Assembly (NCBI RefSeq): GCF_002017875.1
Contig: NZ_MUFV01000001.1
Coordinates: 186,001-250,000, forward strand
From: Deinococcus sp. LM3
GTDB taxonomy: Bacteria > Deinococcota > Deinococci > Deinococcales > Deinococcaceae
Direction of reading: 5' to 3'
Length of the DNA stretch: 64,000 bases
The position numbers and the translations under genes were made by a program. Shown one piece after another: positions 10,754 through 28,411 of this stretch (the first letter of the stretch is position 1; every line of letters begins with the position of its first letter). The notes beneath the pieces are model-generated. The model ran no database searches. It saw only the letters and a list, made by a program, of their open reading frames with translations, and was not told the DNA's origin.

Positions 10754-12243
10754 TGGAAGCCGTCGCCTCCCTGCTCGCGGGCTTCGAGACGGCCCTGACG
10801 CCCATGAACCTGCTGTGGGCGCTGATCGGCGTGACGCTGGGCACCCTGGTAGGCGTGCTGCCCGGCATCGGCCCGGCCCTGACGGTCGCGCTGCTGCTGC
10901 CCGTGACGGCCAAGCTGCCGCCCGTGAGTGCGTTCATCATGTTCGCCGGGATCTACTACGGCGGCATGTTCGGCGGCAGCACCACCAGCATCCTGCTGAA
11001 CACGCCCGGCGAGAGCAGCAGCATCATCACGGCGCTCGAAGGCAACAAGATGGCCCGCCGGGGCCGCGCCGCCGCCGCGCTCGCCACGGCAGCCATCGGG
11101 TCGTTCGTGGCCGGGACCATCGGCACGATCCTGCTGACCTTCGCCGCACCCGCCATTGCCAACGTGGCCGTCATGATCCCGCCCAGCGCCAAGTTCGCGC
11201 TGATCATGCTGGCGTTCGTGACCATCAGCGCCACCTTCGGCACGTCCCCGCTGCGCGGCCTGATCAGCCTGTTCTTCGGCCTGACCATCGGCCTGATCGG
11301 CACGGACCTGCAGAGCGGACAGGCGCGCTTCACGCTGGGCCGCCCGGAACTGCTCGACGGCATCGAGTTCGTGACCGTGGTCATCGGCCTGTTCGCCGTG
11401 GGCGAAACGCTGTACGTCGCCAGCCGCCTGCGAAAAGACAAGGCCAGTGTCATCAAGCTGGACGGCAACGCCAGCATGACCCGCGACGACTGGCGCCGCT
11501 CCTGGAAACCCTGGCTGCGCGGCACGGCCCTGGGCTTCCCGTTCGGCGCGGTGCCCGCCGGTGGCGCCGAGATTCCCACGTTCCTGTCGTACACCCTGGA
11601 GAAGAAACTCAGCAAACACCCCGAGGAATTCGGCAAGGGCGCCATCGAGGGCGTCGCCGGGCCGGAAGCCGCGAACAACGCCAGCGCGGCGGGCGTACTC
11701 GTGCCGCTGCTGACGCTGGGCCTGCCCACCAGCGCCACCGCCGCCATCCTGCTCGCCGCGTTCCAGCAGTACGGCCTGCAACCCGGGCCGCTGCTGTTCA
11801 TCACGAACGCCGACCTGGTGTGGGGATTGATCGCCAGCCTGTACATCGGGAACGTCATGCTGCTGGCCCTGAACCTGCCGCTGGCCCCCGTCTGGGCGCG
11901 GCTGCTGCTGATTCCCCGCCCGTTCCTGTACGCCGGGATTCTGGTGTTCTCCACGGTCGGCGTGTACTCGCTGAACAACTCGGTGTTCGACCTGATCCTG
12001 CTCGCCATCTTCGGCGTGATCGGGTACGGCATGCGCCGCTTCGACTTCCCGGTCACGCCTGCCATCATCGGCGTGATCCTGGGGCCGGTCGCCGAGAGTC
12101 AGTTCCGCACGGCGCTGCAGCAGAGCAACGGCAACCCCACCATCTTCCTGCAGAGCCCCCTGACGGTGTTCATCCTGCTGACCGTCCTGGCCGCCCTGAT
12201 CGTCCCGGCTGTCCTGAAAGCCCGCGCGTCCCGCCGGGGCTAA
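10753..12243 (+). CDS. tctA: Tricarboxylate transporter large permease
   Basis: A 496-residue integral membrane permease. The N-terminal region has GTLVGVLPGIGPALTVALLLP and YYGGMFGGSTTSILLNTPGE, both hallmarks of TctA; a second related half includes GVLVPLLTLGLPTSATAAIL. About twelve hydrophobic segments are visible. The ATG at 10753 overlaps the tctB stop; a GTG directly before it is also possible. The transporter uses an ion gradient rather than ATP. A strong hairpin follows the stop. Confidence 0.93.
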   Translation: MEAVASLLAGFETALTPMNLLWALIGVTLGTLVGVLPGIGPALTVALLLPVTAKLPPVSAFIMFAGIYYGGMFGGSTTSILLNTPGESSSIITALEGNKMARRGRAAAALATAAIGSFVAGTIGTILLTFAAPAIANVAVMIPPSAKFALIMLAFVTISATFGTSPLRGLISLFFGLTIGLIGTDLQSGQARFTLGRPELLDGIEFVTVVIGLFAVGETLYVASRLRKDKASVIKLDGNASMTRDDWRRSWKPWLRGTALGFPFGAVPAGGAEIPTFLSYTLEKKLSKHPEEFGKGAIEGVAGPEAANNASAAGVLVPLLTLGLPTSATAAILLAAFQQYGLQPGPLLFITNADLVWGLIASLYIGNVMLLALNLPLAPVWARLLLIPRPFLYAGILVFSTVGVYSLNNSVFDLILLAIFGVIGYGMRRFDFPVTPAIIGVILGPVAESQFRTALQQSNGNPTIFLQSPLTVFILLTVLAALIVPAVLKARASRRG

Positions 12244-12249
12244 TCGAGC

Positions 12250-12291
12250 CAGACAGCGCCCCCGGCCATCACGGTCGGGGGCGCCTGTCTG
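12250..12291. terminator. Hairpin between convergent tctA and sodA
   Basis: CAGACAG-GCCCCCG-type arms pair across a short loop (left arm from 12250, right arm ending 12291), one bulge. It lies between two convergent genes and could end transcription from both sides; no strong T-run follows. Confidence 0.6.
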
Positions 12292-12304
12292 CTAATGGTT
12301 GGGG

Positions 12305-12928
<624 letters not shown>

Positions 12929-13159
12929 GATGAGCTCCTTTACAGGCCGGGTGGACGGTCCCGCACGGTGCGGGCCGTTCCCGGCGACCGCTGTGTATCT
13001 TACGCGCCGCCGCGCCGCCGCGTGGAGGCCCGGCGGGTTAAGGGGAGGTTCATGTTGTCCCGTCGGTGATCCGGCCTGTGGACGGTTATCTTGCACGGCG
13101 CGGCCCCGCGGCGTCCAGGCGCGTGCCGGTATCCGGCAAATGCTCTAGCATGGCGGGCA

Positions 13160-14815
13160 ATGCGTTCTCCCCTGCCCCGCGCCGTTCTCAACCGTCTGGA
13201 AACCGGGCGGCTGGTGGTGCTCAGTGTTCTGCTGGGCGCCCTGGTAGGCGGCCTGAGTATCATCCTGCGGCTCACCCTGGACGCGGCTGTGCGGCTGGGC
13301 ACCCTGATCACGGACTACGCGCCGCCCGGCACGACCGGCGAGGGCGGCCTGATGATGGCCTTCGGAACCGCCGCGCCGTGGGGGCTGGCGCTGCTGCCGG
13401 CCGTGGGCGCGCTGTACGCGTGGCTGGTCCCGGCCCGCAGCGGCGACCCGCTGACGCAACTGGTGCGCGGCTACCACGCGCGCGGGCAGTGGCCCGGCCC
13501 GCTCATGCAGGCGCGGACACTGCTGGCGACCGTGCTGGCCTACGGGTCGGGCCTGCTGGTCGGGCGGGACGCGGCGTTCACCATGACCGGTCAGCTGGGC
13601 GCACGCCTGATGCAGCGCGTCGCGCGCCTGGACGCCGTGGAGGTCCGCACCCTGACCCTGGCGGGCGCGGCGGCGGCGCTGGGCGCGGTGCTGCACGCCC
13701 CGCTGGCCGCCGCCGTGCTGATCGCCGAGGTGCTGTACCGCCGCTTCGAGTTCGAGTTCGAGGTGCTGATGCCCTGCGTGCTGGCCGCCGTGGCCGGCAC
13801 CGCCGTGTACGGACTGGCGTTCGGATTCGCGCCGCTGCTGTCGTTCCCGGACGTGCAGGTCCCGGCCGGCTCGCAGGTGCTGTCGTTCGTGCTGGTGGCA
13901 CTGATCGCCACGCTGCTGGGCTGGCTGTCGCTGCTGGCGTGCCGGGTCGTGCCCGAGGCGTGGTCCGAGGGACGGTACCGGCCGCTGCTGGGCCTGATCT
14001 TCGGGGCGCTGACCGCCGGGATCGCCCTGCTGAGCACCCCAGCTGTGCTGGGCGACGGGAGCGGCTGGGTGCAACTGGGCGCCGCCGGGTTCGTGGGCGC
14101 CGAGGGGGTCGGCCAGGGCGCGTGGCGCTGGTTGCTGCTGGCGCTGGGCGCGCAGATCGCGCTGGGCGGCGGCGTGCTGCCGTCCGTGGGGGTGGGCGGC
14201 CTGCTGGGCGCGGGCCTGAGCAGCTTGCTGGGCGTGGATACCGCGACCGGCAGCATGGTGGGCGCGGTCGCGTTCCTGACCGTCACGCTGAACGTGCCGC
14301 TCGCGGCCGCGCTGCTGGCAGTCGCGTGGGGCGGCGAGACGCTGCTGCCGCTGGCACTGGTCGCCAGTGGCGTGGCGCACCTGCTGAGCGGCACCAGTGG
14401 CCTCGTGCCGTCGCAGATCCAGTCGCGCCGGGACAGCGCCGTGCACGCCAGTTCCGCGTGGCTGCCGGAAACGGTCCGGATCGTGCGCCGGGCCACGCCG
14501 GACCAGCCGGGCGTCCCGTTCGACGCCCCGGCCCCCACGCCCGGAACGGACGTGCCGCTCGACACGGACCTGCTTCCCGGCCCCACCGCCGAGCGGGAGC
14601 TGTACCGCCGGGGTGTGCCGCCCAGCTGGCGCGGCGCGCGCCTGAGCCTGCTGAGCCTGCCGCCCGGCGTAGAGGTCGTGGGTGTAGTGCGGGACGGCGC
14701 GGTGCGGCTGCCCCGCCCGGAGCTGCGCCTGACCTCGCAGGACGAACTGGTGTTCCTGGCGCGCCCGGACGCCTACAACGCGCTCGAAGGCATCCTGCGC
14801 CTGCCGGGCAGCTGA
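13160..14815 (+). CDS. Divergent ClC-family chloride channel/antiporter with TrkA-C domain
   Basis: A 551-residue membrane protein with about ten hydrophobic segments and a ClC-like ALGAVLHAPLAAAVLIAE segment followed by conserved acidic residues. The usual GREGP gate motif reads GRDAA (about 138-142), and GSGIP and GIFAP are also degraded (RSGDP; GGGVLPS). Residues about 480-550 form a TrkA-C-like cytoplasmic ligand-binding domain (LPPGVEVVGVVRDG). The ATG at 13160 lies eight bases after TAGCAT. Function is anion transport by family only; the altered gate makes the mechanism uncertain. Confidence 0.72.
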   Translation: MRSPLPRAVLNRLETGRLVVLSVLLGALVGGLSIILRLTLDAAVRLGTLITDYAPPGTTGEGGLMMAFGTAAPWGLALLPAVGALYAWLVPARSGDPLTQLVRGYHARGQWPGPLMQARTLLATVLAYGSGLLVGRDAAFTMTGQLGARLMQRVARLDAVEVRTLTLAGAAAALGAVLHAPLAAAVLIAEVLYRRFEFEFEVLMPCVLAAVAGTAVYGLAFGFAPLLSFPDVQVPAGSQVLSFVLVALIATLLGWLSLLACRVVPEAWSEGRYRPLLGLIFGALTAGIALLSTPAVLGDGSGWVQLGAAGFVGAEGVGQGAWRWLLLALGAQIALGGGVLPSVGVGGLLGAGLSSLLGVDTATGSMVGAVAFLTVTLNVPLAAALLAVAWGGETLLPLALVASGVAHLLSGTSGLVPSQIQSRRDSAVHASSAWLPETVRIVRRATPDQPGVPFDAPAPTPGTDVPLDTDLLPGPTAERELYRRGVPPSWRGARLSLLSLPPGVEVVGVVRDGAVRLPRPELRLTSQDELVFLARPDAYNALEGILRLPGS

Positions 14816-14901
14816 ACCCGTAGCCGAAGCGTCCCGGCATGCGGAACCGGGCCCACCCGGAACTGCACGCCCCGCCATGCCGGGCGCGGATAATGCCCCG
14901 C

Positions 14902-16134
14902 ATGACGCCTGCGCCCCCCCGCGCCTGGGACCGGAACGAACGGCTGGGCATCCTGAACGGCTGGGCGGTGTTCACCGGGGACGGGTTCCTGAACGTGTCG
15001 GTGGTCGTGGTGGGGTTCGCCGCGCGGCTGGGCGCGCCCAACTGGGTGATCGGGCTGCTCCCGGCCATCGCGGCGGGCGGGTGGATGCTGCCGCAGCTGC
15101 TGGTGGCCGCGCGCGTGCGGAGCCTGCCGTTCAAGTTACCGGTGTACCGCTCGGCGGCGCTCGTCCGGACCGGCACGTACGTGGCGATGGTCCTGATCGC
15201 GGCGCTGCTGAGCCACGACCCGGCGCTGTGCCTGACGCTGTTCGTGCTGGCCATGATGCTCAATGCCCTGGCGTCCGGCGTGTCGGGCCTGCCCTTCCTG
15301 GAGGTGGTCAGCAAGACCGTCCCGGCCGAGCGGCGCCCCCGGTTCTTCGGGACGCGGAACCTGTACGGGGGGCTGCTGGCCTTCGCGGCGGGCCTGCTGG
15401 TCCGCTGGATTCTGGCGTCGGACCTGCCGTTCCCGCTGAACTACGCGCTGATCTTCGCGCTGGGCACGGCGGCGTTCACGTTCGGGTACTGGGTGTTCGG
15501 GCTGGTGAAGGAACCGCCGGACCCGCCGCTGCTGGCGCTGGGGCTGCGCGGGGAACTGCGAGCCATGCCGCAGACGCTGCGTGACCCGCACTTCCGGGCG
15601 TTCCTGACGGTGCGGCTGCTGCTGGCCGGGGCCAGCATGAGCGAACCGTTCTTCGCGGTGAACGCGCTGCGCGAACTGAACTACCCGGCGGCCACGCTGG
15701 GCATCTTCGTCATGGCGCTGACCGGCGCGGCCCCGCTGTCGAACATCGTGTGGCAGCGGGTCGCGGAGCGCAAGGGCTCGCGGCGCATCATCCGGTACGC
15801 CAGTGTCTGTTACGGTCTGGCGCCGCTGTACGCCGTGCTGGTCGGCGCGCTGGGCCTGAACGCCTGGGCCTACCTGGGTGTGTTCGTGCTGTCCAGCGTC
15901 GCCACGCAGGGGTTCAACCTGGGGCACACGAACCACCTGCTGAACATCGCGCCGGAACACGCCCGCAGCCGTTACATCGGGACGCTGAATACCCTGGTCG
16001 GCGCGGCGCTGTTCACGCCGGTCCTGGGTGGCCTGCTGGCCGACCGGGTAGGGTACACGCCGGTGTTCGTCCTGAGTGGCGCGCTGTGCGCCGCCGCGTG
16101 GTGGCAGTGCGGGAAGTTGCGCCGGGACGCCTGA
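14902..16134 (+). CDS. Major facilitator superfamily permease
   Basis: A 410-residue protein with about twelve hydrophobic segments. Charged loops such as ERRPRFFGTRNLYGG after the fifth helix and HARSRYIGTLNTL after the tenth are typical of MFS members of the type often found in Deinococcus and Chloroflexi. The substrate cannot be told. I chose the ATG at 14902 because GATAAT ends seven bases before it; an ATG nine bases upstream overlaps that box. It stands alone, 86 bases after the ClC gene. Confidence 0.75.
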   Translation: MTPAPPRAWDRNERLGILNGWAVFTGDGFLNVSVVVVGFAARLGAPNWVIGLLPAIAAGGWMLPQLLVAARVRSLPFKLPVYRSAALVRTGTYVAMVLIAALLSHDPALCLTLFVLAMMLNALASGVSGLPFLEVVSKTVPAERRPRFFGTRNLYGGLLAFAAGLLVRWILASDLPFPLNYALIFALGTAAFTFGYWVFGLVKEPPDPPLLALGLRGELRAMPQTLRDPHFRAFLTVRLLLAGASMSEPFFAVNALRELNYPAATLGIFVMALTGAAPLSNIVWQRVAERKGSRRIIRYASVCYGLAPLYAVLVGALGLNAWAYLGVFVLSSVATQGFNLGHTNHLLNIAPEHARSRYIGTLNTLVGAALFTPVLGGLLADRVGYTPVFVLSGALCAAAWWQCGKLRRDA

Positions 16135-16365
16135 TCCGTCCGTACCGTGCCACGAGTTCCGCTGGGGTTTCCGCCGCACCGGGGCCTTCTGCGGTCTGAT
16201 GCCGGTGGGCCGTTCCGGCTTTCGTTCGTCAGGCGACTGCGCCTCTGGGCAACCGTGTGGATAGCCGGGAATTCCCTCTGCTGGCGGGTGCGTGGTAGCA
16301 TCAGGGCTATTCTCAACCCGGCTTCAGGAACGGTTTCGTTTCTGTGCCACCCTCTGGAGGACCCC

Positions 16366-17333
<968 letters not shown>

Positions 17334-17334
<1 letters not shown>

Positions 17335-17467
17335 TACGGACTCCGATTGAATGGCTTGCAGAGCCGTTCAATCCGAGCGAAGCGAGCAGGAGAGAAACGG
17401 GTTCCGGGCGTGGAGTTGGCAATCCGGTGAAGTTCCGGGTTGTCAGCGGAACAGACGGAATCCGTAT
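17334..17467 (+). repeat. 134-bp dispersed palindromic repeat, copy 1
   Basis: Ends are inverted repeats of ATACGGA(C/T)TCCG. Inside are two hairpins: arms at about 17345-17356 and 17362-17373, and a 12-13 bp stem around AATCCGG/CCGGGTT. The same element, same length, recurs at 33205 and (reversed) 42362. No coding potential is seen. It lies between the TAXI binding protein and permease genes, so it could alter the ratio of the two proteins. Confidence 0.9.
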
Positions 17468-17535
17468 CAGACCAGCCGGGGCCAGCTACCGTGAGGACGC
17501 TGGCCCCCTCGCCTTGAACACATACCGAGGAATTC

Positions 17536-19704
<2,169 letters not shown>

Positions 19705-19739
19705 CTTCAGGGTTGCCTGAAGAAACGCCCAAGCTTTCA

Positions 19740-19764
19740 CGCCCCGGATTCCCCGTCCGGGGCG
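19740..19764 (+). terminator. Hairpin after the TRAP permease gene
   Basis: CGCCCCGGA and TCCGGGGCG form a 9-bp perfect stem with a 7-base loop 35 bases after the stop codon. No T-run follows, so termination is only likely. Confidence 0.45.
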
Positions 19765-19791
19765 TTCCGCTGGCCCGGTGCGGGTGGCAGG

Positions 19792-21009
19792 ATGGAAAGC
19801 GTGAGTTCCCCCTCCCCTTCCCCCTCCTCTCCTTCCGCGCCGCGCCGGGCGGTACCGGCAGCGGACTGGCGGCAGGCCCGCACGGTTCCGGAACTGCTCC
19901 GCGCCCTGTGGAAACTGCCGGCCGTTCGTCTGATCGTGTACGCCGCGCTGCTGATCGTGGGCGTGCGGACCCTGCTGTGGTGGTCGCAACTGCTGACCAG
20001 CGTGATCGTGACGGTCCTCGTCGCCTACGGACTGGCGTTCCTGGCCAACCCGGTGCTGTCGTGGCTACAGCGCCGCCGCGTGAGCCGGATGGTGGGCGTG
20101 CTGCTGATCGTCGTCCTGACGCTGGCCGTGACCACGCTGCTGTTCATGACCGTCAGTTCGCAGGTGACGGGCCTGATCAACGGCCTGCCGGACCTCGCGC
20201 GGAACCTCAAGGGTCTCCTGAACTCCAGCCTCGACCGGCTGGACAGCGTGAAGGGCGCCGAGGGCATCAAGGACAGCCTCTCGAAGTACATCGACGAGCA
20301 GACCGCGAACCTCACCACGAACACGGGCCTGCTGATGGAACGGCTCGTCAGTGCCGGCCCGGACGTGCTGGGCACCCTGACGTACCTGGTCGGCTGGCTG
20401 GGACAGGTGGGCTTCATCGTGACGCTCGCCATGTACTTCATGCTCGACTACGACCGGGTCGGTCACGGCCTGCTACGGGTGTTCCCGCGCCGCTGGCAGC
20501 CCACCGTGCTGCGCCTCTCGGAGGACGTCAGCGGCTCCTTCGGCGGGTTCCTGCGCGGCCAGCTGCTCCTGATGATCACCAGCGCCGTGCTGGCCAGCGC
20601 AGGCCTGATCGGGCTGGGCGTCCCGAACGCACTGGCACTGGGCCTGCTGAGCGGCCTGCTGAGCCTGATTCCTTACGTGGGGATTGTCGTGGCGGCCGCC
20701 GTGCCGATGCTGCTGGCTGTCGGTCAGGGGGCCGGGACCGTCGCGCTGGTGGCGCTGCTGTACTTCATCATCAACCAGCTGCAGGGCAACGTGCTGGGGC
20801 CGCTGATCATGGGCCGCACCGTCCGCCTCAGTCCGGCCGCGATCCTGATCGCGCTGCTGGTCGGACTGGCCGTCGCGGGCGTCACCGGCGCGATCCTGGC
20901 GGTTCCGCTCACGACCCTGCTGAAACGCTGGATGGAACGGTACTGGATGACCAGCCGCGCCTACCGGGGCAGCGCCGGGGCCGTCCCGCCCGAACCGTCC
21001 GGCCCGTAA
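19792..21009 (+). CDS. AI-2E family (PerM-like) transporter
   Basis: A 405-residue membrane protein of the AI-2E/PerM superfamily. It has a hydrophobic pair near 45-95, a soluble middle region (about 125-190), and a C-terminal helix block with GLLSGLLSLIPYVGIVVAAAVP and NQLQGNVLGPLIMGRTVRLSP, the family signature. Members export signals or drive sodium/proton exchange; the role here is unknown. The ATG has only a weak ribosome site; a GTG nine bases inside is an alternative. Confidence 0.85.
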   Translation: MESVSSPSPSPSSPSAPRRAVPAADWRQARTVPELLRALWKLPAVRLIVYAALLIVGVRTLLWWSQLLTSVIVTVLVAYGLAFLANPVLSWLQRRRVSRMVGVLLIVVLTLAVTTLLFMTVSSQVTGLINGLPDLARNLKGLLNSSLDRLDSVKGAEGIKDSLSKYIDEQTANLTTNTGLLMERLVSAGPDVLGTLTYLVGWLGQVGFIVTLAMYFMLDYDRVGHGLLRVFPRRWQPTVLRLSEDVSGSFGGFLRGQLLLMITSAVLASAGLIGLGVPNALALGLLSGLLSLIPYVGIVVAAAVPMLLAVGQGAGTVALVALLYFIINQLQGNVLGPLIMGRTVRLSPAAILIALLVGLAVAGVTGAILAVPLTTLLKRWMERYWMTSRAYRGSAGAVPPEPSGP

Positions 21010-21145
21010 CTCCGGCCCTTGCAGGCAGACAGGAACGCCGGCCGGGAGGGCTGTGGCCGCCACCCCCGACCGGCGTTCCGGTACCGGTTGAACCGTGTTG
21101 ACCGACCGCTTATCCCCGGGCCGACCCGTCGGCCGCTCTCATCCT

Positions 21146-21183
21146 GACTCCGGTTAAATGGCTAGAAAAAACCGGAGTCCGGA

Positions 21184-21186
<3 letters not shown>
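21146..21186 (-). repeat. Short hairpin related to the 134-bp repeat
   Basis: GACTCCGGTT (21146-21155) and AACCGGAGTC (21170-21179) form a perfect 10-bp stem. The stretch ACTCCGGTTAAATGGCT differs by two bases from the start of the 134-bp repeat, and the outer end reads TGATCCGGACTCCG into the stop of the binding-protein gene. It looks like an internal-deletion derivative and may serve as terminator. Confidence 0.6.
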
Positions 21187-21942
<756 letters not shown>

Positions 21943-22128
21943 CGGGACTCCTTGTTCCGGTTCGGCTGTGGTCCCGCCGGGGCGGGCCTCATCAGAAGCA
22001 GATTCCAGTGCTGGATACCGCGATTCTATCCCATCCGGGCGGGCACGCAGGACCCCGCGCGGGGGGGGAGGTCTGGACACGTAGCAACGCGCCGCCCCGC
22101 ACAGGGGACGGCGCGTGACGGGCGGTAT

Positions 22129-23301
<1,173 letters not shown>

Positions 23302-23575
23302 GGTGTGCCTACCTTTGCCCCTACTCTTACCCGCGAGTGGCCCAACGCCCGTGAAACCGGGGTTGGAGATCGGGTAACCGGGGTGCATGAACGAGAATGC
23401 CCGGGGTTTACGCTGACGCCTTGCTGACAGCCTGCAGTTTACCACGCCACCCAGCCGTTGCCAGTGCCCCTGGGGGCCGGTGTACAGACAGTGACCCGCC
23501 CCCAGGCCCGGGCGGCGCGGCTGGCCGGACGGGTGGGGGCGGGTCAGGGGTAACGGTTCCGGAAGACCGGTCCGG

Positions 23576-25560
<1,985 letters not shown>

Positions 25561-25564
25561 GGCG

Positions 25565-25933
25565 TTAATCCCGGCCACCGTCCAGTTTCAGGGCGCCCAC
25601 CACGGCGTCCAGCACCCAGGAGATCACGGCCAGGATGATGGCTCCGATGATCGCCGCGCCGAAGCCCGCGACGTTCAGGGCGGTGGCGGCCGCCACGAGG
25701 TACAGCACCACGCCGTTCACGACCAGCGTGAACAGGCCCAGCGTCAGGACGTTCACGGGCAGCGACAGCAGCAGCAGCACCGGGCGGATCAGGGCGTTCA
25801 CGATGCCCATGACCACCGCCGCGATCAGGACGCTCACGATGTCCGCGCCCGGCTCGAAGCTCACGCCTGCGTACACGCGGGCCAGCAGGTACAGGGCCAG
25901 TGCGTTCACCAGCAACCGAAGAATGAAACCCAT
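25565..25933 (-). CDS. Phage holin family IV-like small membrane protein
   Basis: A 122-residue protein with four hydrophobic segments (about 4-22, 30-50, 55-80 and 88-112), matching the chromosomally encoded YvlD/holin-IV-like family (GIVNALIRPVLLLLSLPVNVLTLGLF is its usual core, seen here in part). There is no phage context. The ATG is six bases after a perfect TATCCT box with no ribosome site, so it is probably leaderless. It heads a tight minus-strand group with panC and pilT. Confidence 0.78.
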   Translation of the reverse strand: MGFILRLLVNALALYLLARVYAGVSFEPGADIVSVLIAAVVMGIVNALIRPVLLLLSLPVNVLTLGLFTLVVNGVVLYLVAAATALNVAGFGAAIIGAIILAVISWVLDAVVGALKLDGGRD

Positions 25934-26031
25934 GCCCGCAGGATACGGGATGCGCCGCGCCGGAATGGGAACGCGCGCAGGAAGGGGGCCTCTCCCCCAT
26001 TTCCCTGCGCGCCGGACGGAGTGGGCCGGGT

Positions 26032-27339
<1,308 letters not shown>

Positions 27340-27415
27340 GCCCCCGACGCTAACACGCCCGCGCACCTGCCCGCCGCGCGGTGTCCAGTCCGGGCGGCGG
27401 GCAGTGGGATGCCGG

Positions 27416-28102
27416 TCAGGGTGACGGGGTGACGGGCGCCACGGTCACGCGGTCGCTGACGCCCGCCCACAGCAGCGAATGGCCGGGCACGTTCAGCGCC
27501 CCCAGCGGCAGGAACGCCCCCCAGCGCGGGTCCAGGGGCACGGCGTCCGGCAGCCCGGCGGCGCGTTGCAGGGCGTTCTGGTACGTGGAGCAGTCGAAGG
27601 CGTTCAGTTGCCCGTTCAGCTGGTACGGCGCGCCGCTCAGGCGGCGGATCCCGGCGTTCAGGGCGTCCAGGTGCTGCTCGCGGATCCCGGCGTCGATCAC
27701 CAGGATCAGGTCGCGGTCGAGCAGACTGTCGGCGGGTCGCAGGCGCGCGCCGGTACCGACCACGCCGGTCTCCTCGCTGAGGGTCGCGGCCGCCACCTTG
27801 CGGGTCAGGTGCGTGCAGGCGCCCCACAGCGCGCGGGTGGTCTGGCAGGCGACGATCACGCTGCCGACCGGGGCGCGGCGGATCGCCTCGGACAGCGGCA
27901 GCACCCGCGACTGCGGCAGGCGCGAGCGGTAGATCAGGTCGGCGGGTTGCCACGCGGCGTCCGGCACGACCATGAGGCGGCCCAGGTCCGGGCCGACCGA
28001 CGCGGGCAGACACCCGGACAGCAGGGCGGGCAGCGCGCACACGAGGGGCAGCGCGGCGAGGCGGACGGACGGGCGCAGGGTCACCCCTCCAGTGTGAAGC
28101 AC
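27416..28102 (-). CDS. Lipoprotein of unknown function
   Basis: A protein of about 228 residues with a signal ending in lipobox LLSGC. The mature part has WQPADLIYRSR and, later, NAFDCSTYQNALQRAAG. A lone cysteine in a D-C-S-T helix start resembles the nucleophile position of NlpC/P60- or YiiX-like papain folds, but the rest cannot be matched by eye, so no function is claimed. Start is uncertain: GTG 28102 or GTG 28084 (GGAGG is too close to the latter). Confidence 0.6.
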   Translation of the reverse strand: MLHTGGVTLRPSVRLAALPLVCALPALLSGCLPASVGPDLGRLMVVPDAAWQPADLIYRSRLPQSRVLPLSEAIRRAPVGSVIVACQTTRALWGACTHLTRKVAAATLSEETGVVGTGARLRPADSLLDRDLILVIDAGIREQHLDALNAGIRRLSGAPYQLNGQLNAFDCSTYQNALQRAAGLPDAVPLDPRWGAFLPLGALNVPGHSLLWAGVSDRVTVAPVTPSP

Positions 28103-28152
28103 GCGGGTACACTGCGGGCCGTGAACGGGTGGCAGTGTGCAGGGAGGCGGGC

Positions 28153-28329
28153 GTGCTGATCGGTCTGGTCGTGCTGATGCTGCTCAGCATCAACCTGGGC
28201 GGCCTGATGAGCGTGATCCTGCAACTCGGGCGAGGCGAGTGGCTGGCGGGACTGGGCTCGCTAGTGACGCTGATCGTGGTGGACGCGCTGGGCTTCCGGG
28301 TGCTGCGCGGCCTGCGCGGGCAGGACTGA
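28153..28329 (+). CDS. Small two-helix membrane protein
   Basis: A 58-residue protein with two hydrophobic segments (about 2-22 and 32-50) and a positively charged tail (RVLRGLRGQD), so both ends are probably cytoplasmic. The GTG at 28153 has AGGGAGG five bases upstream. Its promoter box TACACT (28108-28113) lies before a separate GTG at 28121 that opens a 12-codon frame ending over this start. Family unknown. Confidence 0.55.
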   Translation: MLIGLVVLMLLSINLGGLMSVILQLGRGEWLAGLGSLVTLIVVDALGFRVLRGLRGQD

Positions 28330-28411
28330 AGGGCACCTGCATGCCGCGCTGTGGCCTGGGCTGTGGCTTCGCTTGCCGTGCGGCGGGGCGGGCTGCGGCA
28401 GACTGCCGGGC

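Noticed and set aside
25565..25933. Prophage based on a holin-like gene
   Set aside because: Only a single family member lying between housekeeping genes; no other phage function nearby.
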